The notes below the pieces were generated by a model. That model ran no database searches. It was given only the letters and a program-made list of their open reading frames with translations, and was not told where the DNA came from. From positions 1 through 48,156 of the IMG/VR virus record IMGVR_UViG_3300045973_000083: a stretch of 48,156 nt of DNA; one strand, 5' to 3'. The position numbers and the translations under genes are program-made. Position 1 is the stretch's first letter. Every line of letters starts with the position of its first letter. Source of the stretch: a virus. Shown in pieces: positions 42,651 through 48,156 of this stretch.

Positions 42651-43109
42651 TTATGGTTTATTTTCAATTGTTATTACACCAGCAAGTTGATCGATTAAAT
42701 TCTGATGCTCCGGTAAAATTTCATTACAATAACAATATAACATTTCATTTTTATTTACTATCGGGAGATTATTTATTCTAAACCAAACTTCAAATTGTGG
42801 ATATTCTAATACTAACGAAACTGGGGTAACAATTCTTTTTATAAATTCAGAATATGTCCAATCTGTTGGTTGAACAAATAAGGCATCTTGATCTTTATTT
42901 TTAATTAAGTATATATATTTCCAAGTAAGTACAGAACTTTTTTTATAAATAAGAATAGTTCTTTCGTTAATACTATCATTCACTTCAACCATAACATTAG
43001 CATCTGATGTTTCTAATGATTCATTAATTCCCACCACATTTCCCGAAATAAATGTTCCGTTTTTACATAATTCAATTAAATATTGAATAACTTCATCTTC
43101 AAATCTCAT
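42651..43109 (-). CDS. Hypothetical protein in glycan cassette
   Basis: This 152-residue protein has no recognised family or catalytic motif. It is a mixed alpha/beta sequence: an N-terminal helix (EDEVIQYLIELCKNG), a beta region with the acidic segment EVNDSINERTILIYKKSS, then DWTYSEFIKRIVTP and a C-terminal part with two cysteines (CYCNE). It lies 11 nt upstream of DUF2061 and 21 nt downstream of a glycosyltransferase, so a role in the cassette is likely. It has no signal peptide or membrane segment. Confidence 0.7.
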   Translation of the reverse strand: MRFEDEVIQYLIELCKNGTFISGNVVGINESLETSDANVMVEVNDSINERTILIYKKSSVLTWKYIYLIKNKDQDALFVQPTDWTYSEFIKRIVTPVSLVLEYPQFEVWFRINNLPIVNKNEMLYCYCNEILPEHQNLIDQLAGVITIENKP

Positions 43110-43130
43110 ATCTTTAAATTATTTTAGTTT

Positions 43131-43973
43131 TTAATAACTGTATATTAAATTAATATTATTGTTATTTATATTTTTAGAGAATATTTTGTTGTTTTCTCTA
43201 ATTATTAGTATTTTTTCTGGTATATAATTCCATTCTTCTAATTTAGTTATAAATAATTCTTCATTTTTAACAATGGAATCAAACATATAAATATTATTAC
43301 CCCCAGTCTTATTATTAACATGATATGTTATTGCCATAGGATTAACCAATAATTCATATCCTTTTCGAAATATAGAATGTGTAAAAACCGTGTCTTCTCT
43401 ATGCCCGGCAGGAGAAAATTCTAAAGAATATGTTTTAATTAATTTTGTGTTGAATAGATAATTACTATATAAATGTTCACATTTTTTAATTGATTTATCT
43501 TGTCCTCCACAAAATTGTATATTAAAATGTGAAAAAATGTTACTTAAATCGTTAAAAATTATTGTTTCTTCCGATAATCTATTTTTATCTTGTTCGCAAC
43601 AAAAAATTAGACCAGAAATCGCGCCAGTTTTCTCATTTACTGAATTAGATAATAGTTCTAAAACATTATATTCTAATATATTATCATCATCAATTTTATA
43701 TAACCAATCTGTTTCACAATTATCTAATGCTATTTGTTGTGCATATACTTGGCCTTTCGATTCTCCGTGATAATATGAGAATTTAATATTTTTCAACTTC
43801 ATGAGTTTTAAAATAATTTTAAAAATTTCTATATCATAAAATTCTTTTTTTTCATTATCATCAACTAAAATTATTTCATATGGTAATAAAGTTTGATTTA
43901 TTACTGATAACATAGTTAACGATAATGTAGTGTGGTATCTATTTTTAGTTGTTATTGATACTGTAATTTTCAT
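43131..43973 (-). CDS. Family 2 glycosyltransferase (GT-A)
   Basis: This 280-residue GT2 enzyme transfers a sugar from a nucleotide donor. The N-terminus VSITTKNR and IILVDDNE (34-41) form the nucleotide-binding strands; DDDN (95-98) is the metal-binding acidic motif; GAISGLIFC is the acceptor strand; and AGHREDTVFTHSIFRKGYE (about 189-207) has the ED catalytic-base region typical of the family. No membrane helix is present. It overlaps the preceding glycosyltransferase-like gene by 29 nt. The donor and acceptor are unknown. Confidence 0.85.
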   Translation of the reverse strand: MKITVSITTKNRYHTTLSLTMLSVINQTLLPYEIILVDDNEKKEFYDIEIFKIILKLMKLKNIKFSYYHGESKGQVYAQQIALDNCETDWLYKIDDDNILEYNVLELLSNSVNEKTGAISGLIFCCEQDKNRLSEETIIFNDLSNIFSHFNIQFCGGQDKSIKKCEHLYSNYLFNTKLIKTYSLEFSPAGHREDTVFTHSIFRKGYELLVNPMAITYHVNNKTGGNNIYMFDSIVKNEELFITKLEEWNYIPEKILIIRENNKIFSKNINNNNINLIYSY

Positions 43974-44592
43974 ATTTCTTTATAACTTCCTTACATTTAT
44001 TTATAAATTGATATTCATAAATTTTTAAATTTGGATGCTTGTAATATCTACCAAGTTCAAATTGATGATATAACCAATCTTCATATGTTGTACCATTTCC
44101 GAAAAATTTATCTCCACACTTCCATTTTTTATTTAATGACTTTTTAATGTTAAATAGTTTCACGTTTACGTTTTTATCAATAGACGAAAATGTGAATTCA
44201 CCGGCAGTATCGGATCTATATGTGGGTTTAAAAGATGGTTTTTCTAATTTATTAAACACATCTTTTGTTATACCAAAACATGAGGGGCCAGCATAAATTC
44301 CTTCTTTTTTCATATTACATTGTTCAACGCCCAAAATGGAATTATTATCCGATAATTTGTCAATAATATAGGAATATAAATTTGGATTAAGTGGTATACA
44401 GTCTATATCAAAAAAAACTAAAATATCAAAATCGATGTTATTAATTTTTTGGTCTAGGTATTCGGGATGATCAATTTCTGTATATTCCTGAATTAGATTC
44501 ATTCCAAATAAATCAAATACCATTTTTTGATATTTTACAATATTTTCAGAAATATTATTTTGATAACACGTAAAAGCTTGAATTTTAGACAT
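43945..44592 (-). CDS. GT-A-type glycosyltransferase-like protein
   Basis: This 215-residue protein has the DxD motif of GT-A enzymes in ILVFFDIDCIPL (D62, D64), preceded by a beta-alpha repeat and followed by IYAGPSCFGITKDVF (a strand-helix seen at the acceptor site). The pattern resembles nucleotide-diphospho-sugar transferases that act on small or protein-bound glycans, but the family is not fixed. The later segment GNGTTYEDWLYHQFELGRYY contains a conserved-looking E-D-W. The end overlaps the next GT2 gene by 29 nt and the start lies 4 nt after the methyltransferase-like gene. Confidence 0.68.
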   Translation of the reverse strand: MSKIQAFTCYQNNISENIVKYQKMVFDLFGMNLIQEYTEIDHPEYLDQKINNIDFDILVFFDIDCIPLNPNLYSYIIDKLSDNNSILGVEQCNMKKEGIYAGPSCFGITKDVFNKLEKPSFKPTYRSDTAGEFTFSSIDKNVNVKLFNIKKSLNKKWKCGDKFFGNGTTYEDWLYHQFELGRYYKHPNLKIYEYQFINKCKEVIKKYENYSINNN

Positions 44593-44596
44593 TTTA

Positions 44597-45136
44597 TTAA
44601 TAGTAATTATTATCTTTTATCACATTGATTTTTTTCTTTAATGATACTATTCCTTGTCCATCCGTTAATTGTTCAATAACATCATAATATTTTTCAACTA
44701 ATTGATAATCCGGTCTATTATAATCATGAATCATAACAATTACATTTTCGTCTATCATATCATATATTGATTTTGCACAATATTTTCTAGCTCTACCGTC
44801 AATAAAAACTTTTGTAAATTTTACATTATTATTTTTAGGAAATTCAACATAATCTTTAAATTGTTCGTATCTGCAAGGAATTGGATCTGGAGTATGAGAT
44901 GGTATATAATTTAATTCAATGTTTGGTATGTTATATGTATTTATACCTATTTGAATATTATTAATCCAATCATTATCATGTTCAATAGATATAATCTTTG
45001 TCACTAAATCTGAAAAATATAACGTACTATTACCTGATCCCCATTCCAATAAAATATCATTTTTATTTAAATATTTTTCAATAAATTCATATTCGTGTTT
45101 ATGCATTAATGGGGTGAAAAATCCGTATTTATTCAT
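44597..45136 (-). CDS. Methyltransferase-like protein (paralogue 2)
   Basis: This 179-residue protein shows the class I SAM-methyltransferase nucleotide motif LLEWGSGNSTLYFSDLV (about 29-45), followed by IISIEHDNDW where the acidic residue after strand 2 binds the cofactor ribose. FIDGRARKYCAKSI and IVMIHDYNRPDY are the later strands. It is about 45% identical by eye to the gene immediately upstream, so the pair is a tandem duplication. It could O-methylate a sugar or be an adjunct without methylation. It overlaps its paralogue by 8 nt. The fold is assigned by motif only. Confidence 0.65.
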   Translation of the reverse strand: MNKYGFFTPLMHKHEYEFIEKYLNKNDILLEWGSGNSTLYFSDLVTKIISIEHDNDWINNIQIGINTYNIPNIELNYIPSHTPDPIPCRYEQFKDYVEFPKNNNVKFTKVFIDGRARKYCAKSIYDMIDENVIVMIHDYNRPDYQLVEKYYDVIEQLTDGQGIVSLKKKINVIKDNNYY

Positions 45137-45656
45137 TATTTTTTTTTATTTTTAATGCAACAATTCCCATATTTTCGTGGGATGACAGTTGTTTTATTAT
45201 ACTATAATTTTCTAAAATTTCCTGATATTTTTTATTATTAAAATCATGTACAAAAACTATAGTATTCTCATTTATTATATTAACAATAGATTTTGCACAA
45301 AAATTTCTTGCCTCACCATCTATTAAAACCTTGGTAAATTTTATATTATTATTTTTTGGATATTCAATATAATCAATAAATTTTCCATATTCAGTTAAAT
45401 TATCATTTGGCGGAATGAAAATTTGTTTAATATTTGTTATACCATATCCATTTTTCACTTTTTCCACAAAATCATAATATTTTTTATGATGTTCTATTGT
45501 AATAACTTTTTTAACTAATCCTGACCAATATATTGTAGAATTTCCTGATCCCCATTCCAATAAAATATCATCGTCATTTAAAAAATTAGAAATAAATTCA
45601 CATTCGTCATTATACATCAACGGTATAAATGAATCAAATTTATTCTTTATTATCAT
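45129..45656 (-). CDS. Methyltransferase-like protein (paralogue 1)
   Basis: The frame opens at 45737, but I place the start at 45656 (MIIKNKFDSFIPLM, 175 aa) because the longer version lies inside the preceding gene and lacks counterpart sequence in the paralogue. The core LLEWGSGNSTIYWSGLVKK and VITIEHHKKYYDF matches paralogue 2, as do LIDGEARNFCAKSI and IVFVHDFNNKKY. As with its twin, a SAM-dependent sugar methyltransferase is the best guess. It overlaps the GT8-GT9 fusion by 17 nt. Confidence 0.65.
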   Translation of the reverse strand: MIIKNKFDSFIPLMYNDECEFISNFLNDDDILLEWGSGNSTIYWSGLVKKVITIEHHKKYYDFVEKVKNGYGITNIKQIFIPPNDNLTEYGKFIDYIEYPKNNNIKFTKVLIDGEARNFCAKSIVNIINENTIVFVHDFNNKKYQEILENYSIIKQLSSHENMGIVALKIKKNNE

Positions 45657-47241
45657 ATATGTCAAAAATTTCATTAACAACCGTATCAACATCAGGTAGA
45701 TAATCATACATAGTTTTTCCTGATGGAATGGTATCAATAGTATCTGGATATGATTCCGTATGTCTAATTTCTAAATCATCTAATAGTAATTTTTTATATA
45801 AAACCTTTGTTTTATAATTTTGAGTACCATTCCTAAATGGAATCATATGATCAGGATGTTTACATGTTGGTATTGTTACTAACCAATTATCAAATGCTCC
45901 GGCAATATGTACTGGTGAACTATCATTCGTTAATGTAACTTTTGATAAAGAAATTAACGCAATCATTTCACCTAATGATGTTAAATCTCTAAAATCTATT
46001 CCATCTTTAGGACAAGTTATTGGTAAAAATCCTTGTTTATCGTCAATTGTCTTACCAATTATTCCAACACAAAGTTTTTCCGATAATTTATCGACAACTT
46101 CTTGCCACCACTCAATTGGAAATGTTTTAGATGGCCACCATTTTCCGGGATGAACTAAAACTAATTTTTTATCTGTCGGTTTTTCTCTCGTCATATCGAT
46201 TATTGTGGACACATCTTCGATATCAACTTTTATTTTAATTGTTTTTTCAATGTTTGGTATTGTTCTCTTAATCATTGACATTGAAGCAAAATCTGTTGGG
46301 TGAAATAAAACGTGGGACAAATGATGTTCAGATTTATCATCATCTGGACAGGTATACATAGTTAAAATAGCTTCTGGTGATCCAGTCCAATCATCATATT
46401 TTAAAACTGGTAAATCTAAATGTTCAAACAATCTTGGAAAATGCGTTACAACAAACATATTAGCATCTGGATATAATTTTTGTGTAAATCTAATAACTGG
46501 TTCTGAGCATAATTGATCTCCCATTCCTGCAGTAACAGATATAAGGATGTTTCTTTTATAATCATATTCCGGAGAGTCGGATTTCCATTGTTCAATATCT
46601 TTTTTTAAAACATCAATAATAATTTCTTGTGGAGCTCCAGCATAATGTACGACATATGAATCTAATCTTGATATTCCTAAAAATTTATCCAATATGTCCA
46701 TTCTATTAAATTTATAATTCAAATCAAACATGGAAACTTTATCATTAGTAATTCTAAGATTTATATATGGTTGATCGGTTTCAACAAAATTAATACCTTT
46801 TGGTATTTTAAAAATTTGTTTATGTATTCTTGATATAACCATTACGCCAGAATTATAAAATTTTCCGTTCCATTCTTTTACTGGTTCTTTATAATATTCT
46901 GATGCTTGTTCGAGAAATTCGCCACGTGGAGTATATTGACCTTCATTAAACATTCCTAATTTATTTTCAGGGACGATATCAAAAAGATTTGGTGTATCTT
47001 CCCTAACGATTAAATCTATATCCAGATATATGATTCTTTTATATTTATTTAAAAGTTCATAGATATAAAATTTATTCCATTTTTGTGTAATGTAATCTTT
47101 ATTGAATTCTGAAATGTTTAAAAAATCGGCCCCTATTTTTTTTGCGTATTTTTTAATTGATGGTAATGTGTGTGACGATAATTCTTCATAATACTTACCA
47201 ATTGAAATAGTTAACACTAAATTTTCTTTATTAATACTCAT
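45640..47241 (-). CDS. GT8-GT9 glycosyltransferase fusion
   Basis: This 533-residue protein has two glycosyltransferase folds. Residues 1 to about 215 look like a GT8/GT-A enzyme: IIYLDIDLIVRED (70-82, DxD), GKFYNSGVMVIS (126-137) and HYAG (199-202), the family order. Residues about 230 to 470 look like a GT9 / heptosyltransferase GT-B enzyme: LISVTAGMGDQLCSEPVI, LVLVHPGKWWPSKTFPIEWW (360-379) and LTNDSSPVHIAGAF (437-450). The remaining tail is short and helical. A single protein could add two sugars in succession. Position 45640 ends just inside the next gene. The start follows an AT-only hairpin (TATTATATT with AATATAATA) and has no Shine-Dalgarno sequence. Confidence 0.82.
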   Translation of the reverse strand: MSINKENLVLTISIGKYYEELSSHTLPSIKKYAKKIGADFLNISEFNKDYITQKWNKFYIYELLNKYKRIIYLDIDLIVREDTPNLFDIVPENKLGMFNEGQYTPRGEFLEQASEYYKEPVKEWNGKFYNSGVMVISRIHKQIFKIPKGINFVETDQPYINLRITNDKVSMFDLNYKFNRMDILDKFLGISRLDSYVVHYAGAPQEIIIDVLKKDIEQWKSDSPEYDYKRNILISVTAGMGDQLCSEPVIRFTQKLYPDANMFVVTHFPRLFEHLDLPVLKYDDWTGSPEAILTMYTCPDDDKSEHHLSHVLFHPTDFASMSMIKRTIPNIEKTIKIKVDIEDVSTIIDMTREKPTDKKLVLVHPGKWWPSKTFPIEWWQEVVDKLSEKLCVGIIGKTIDDKQGFLPITCPKDGIDFRDLTSLGEMIALISLSKVTLTNDSSPVHIAGAFDNWLVTIPTCKHPDHMIPFRNGTQNYKTKVLYKKLLLDDLEIRHTESYPDTIDTIPSGKTMYDYLPDVDTVVNEIFDIYDNKE

Positions 47242-47302
47242 ATTATATTTTTTTATTAATATAATATTTTTTTTTGTAAAAGTCTAATGTTTTTGAAAAA
47301 AA

Positions 47303-48019
47303 TTATAAATAATTATTAATTTTTAAAATTAATTCATCGTTCATAAAATTTACAAATCCTCCGGATATTCCTTTTCCGGGATTAAAATTTGGAAGTTTTT
47401 TACAATTTATGTCAGGTATACTATTTCCTATTTTTTTACCTATATAATTCTCGATTATTAATTTTTGATTATTAAAATCCGATAATAAATCTTCATAGTT
47501 TAATACTAATATATTATCTTTATATTTTAACCAACCTTCTGTGTGCAATTTCCATCTTTCTATATAATTGTTTGGTTCAATAATAACATGAGGATCCGGA
47601 TAATCGGCAAAGAATTTATAACCAATTTCTTTTGGATTTGAAAATATCCATTCTTTTAATGTTGGAAAATTTGGTATAGGATTTAATTCATTATCCGCAT
47701 TTAAAAATCTATGATAACTTACTAATACATCTTTAATATCTCTTTTCAAATAAATAACATTATATTTATCAAATAAAAAATCCATATATGGTAAGATAAA
47801 TTCTACTTGATGATGTGATTTAGATACTGAATTTTCCAGATAAGTATTTACTATAATATCTTTATATGTTTGGTGTTTATAATTATCTAATATAAATTTT
47901 TCGGTTGGATTCATATAACCAATTGTTAGAAAATCTCCATTTTTATCATAATTAATTAAATTAATTAATAGATGCGTTCCTGAACGTTCATGCGTTATCA
48001 CTATTATTGGTTTTTTCAT
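47303..48019 (-). CDS. Sulfotransferase
   Basis: This 238-residue protein is a PAPS-dependent sulfotransferase. The 5'-phosphosulfate loop is THERSGTHLLIN (9-20), the catalytic His region is SKSHHQVEFILP (66-77), where His69 is the likely base, and the 3'-phosphate motif is IYLKRDIKDVLVSYHRF (89-105) with R93 and S101. The later NYIERWKLHTEGWLKYKDNI and VLNYEDLLSD match the family. The terminal KGISGGFVNF supplies the usual PAPS loop. The acceptor is not known, but five glycosyltransferase or methyltransferase genes follow it, so a glycan is likely. The gene lies 61 nt upstream of the GT fusion and 19 nt after an RCC1-type gene. Confidence 0.87.
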   Translation of the reverse strand: MKKPIIVITHERSGTHLLINLINYDKNGDFLTIGYMNPTEKFILDNYKHQTYKDIIVNTYLENSVSKSHHQVEFILPYMDFLFDKYNVIYLKRDIKDVLVSYHRFLNADNELNPIPNFPTLKEWIFSNPKEIGYKFFADYPDPHVIIEPNNYIERWKLHTEGWLKYKDNILVLNYEDLLSDFNNQKLIIENYIGKKIGNSIPDINCKKLPNFNPGKGISGGFVNFMNDELILKINNYL

Positions 48020-48035
48020 GTTATAATAAAAAGTT

Positions 48036-48043
48036 TATTTATA
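48036..48043 (-). promoter_or_regulatory. Possible late promoter TATAAATA upstream of sulfotransferase
   Basis: On the minus strand this reads TATAAATA, the T4 late consensus, ending 16 nt before the sulfotransferase ATG. It overlaps the stop of the RCC1-type gene. The other late motifs of the window read ATATTTAT instead. Confidence 0.35.
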
Positions 48044-48156
48044 TTGTTGTAATCATTACTGGCGTCGTTCGGTATGGAAAATCATTATTACCTAATTGAC
48101 CATTAAAACCATATCCCCAACCCCATACTTTTCCATTATCATCTATTCCTATTGTT
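48039..48156 (-). CDS. Partial RCC1-repeat protein (C-terminal end)
   Basis: Only the last 38 residues are in the window. They read TIGIDDNGKVWGWGYGFNGQ then LGNNDFPYRTTPVMITTI and stop. The pattern (D-G-x-V-W-x-W-G-x-G-x-x-G-Q-L-G-N, then P-x-x-(V/I)) is one RCC1 blade, so the gene probably encodes a beta-propeller of RCC1 repeats. Such propellers occur in some phage tail or structural proteins, so an adhesin is plausible. It is next to the sulfotransferase and the glycan cassette. The 5' part, and therefore any domain beyond the propeller, is outside the window. Confidence 0.7.
   Translation of the reverse strand, partial: TIGIDDNGKVWGWGYGFNGQLGNNDFPYRTTPVMITTI

Noticed and set aside
45657-45737. 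Longer 202-residue version of methyltransferase-like paralogue 1
   Set aside because: The extra N-terminus is inside the upstream gene, hydrophobic and absent from the paralogue.
47242-47302. AT-only hairpin before the GT8-GT9 start as a terminator of the sulfotransferase gene
   Set aside because: It has no G-C pairs and abuts the start codon; base composition alone can explain it.
1-48156. tRNA genes or CRISPR arrays
   Set aside because: No cloverleaf-like or regularly spaced direct-repeat pattern was seen on reading the intergenic regions.

Overview
The window is a contiguous piece of a T4-like contractile-tailed phage (Caudoviricetes, myovirus morphology), AT-rich, with almost every gene on the minus strand. 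The T4-type core is recognisable: gp25 wedge, gp41-type helicase, RNase H/5'-3' exonuclease, UvsX/RecA, gp32-type single-strand binding protein, gp19 tube, gp18 sheath, gp26-type hub protein, a probable gp13-type neck protein and a family B polymerase (gp43). Most starts lack a Shine-Dalgarno sequence and have A/T-rich leaders. This would suit a Bacteroidota-like host, but that is inference; nothing in the window names the host. No tRNA, rRNA or CRISPR array was seen.

Layout. (1) 1-519: end of a baseplate block (gp25 and the start of a following gene). (2) 553-8586: replication/nucleotide block, read right to left as SSB, UvsX, RNase H, an unknown protein with an internal duplication, helicase, and a B12-type (class II) ribonucleotide reductase interrupted by a homing-endonuclease intein. 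SSB and UvsX are separated by a dense cluster of GGACA/TGTCC motifs. (3) 8636-28619: tail module with sheath, tube, gp26-like protein, an unlisted 40-residue ORF, tape measure, two giant baseplate/hub proteins (1578 and 1880 aa) with a LysM/gp53-like protein between them, and two small proteins. A Vsr-like homing endonuclease is inserted beside the tube gene. (4) 28703-36553: an unlisted ribbon-helix-helix regulator beside a 20-bp perfect palindrome, tail/neck genes, a GIY-YIG endonuclease cassette, an SNF2-type helicase and the neck protein. (5) 36575-39493: DNA polymerase. (6) 39600-48156: baseplate/adhesin genes and a glycan cassette: BppU-like protein, leucine-rich-repeat-like adhesin, APS kinase, DUF2061 membrane protein, two GT-A glycosyltransferases, two tandem methyltransferase-like paralogues, a GT8-GT9 fusion, a sulfotransferase, and the end of an RCC1-repeat protein.

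How it fits together. An 8-bp motif, ATATTTAT read on the coding strand, lies just upstream of most virion-gene units and upstream of the inserted endonucleases. It is not seen upstream of SSB, UvsX, RNase H, helicase or RNR, so it looks like this phage's late promoter. The most unusual content is the right end, where PAPS synthesis (APS kinase), a sulfotransferase, several glycosyltransferases and two putative adhesins lie together. I read this as a phage-encoded system for making a sulfated, possibly methylated glycan on the virion or the host surface.
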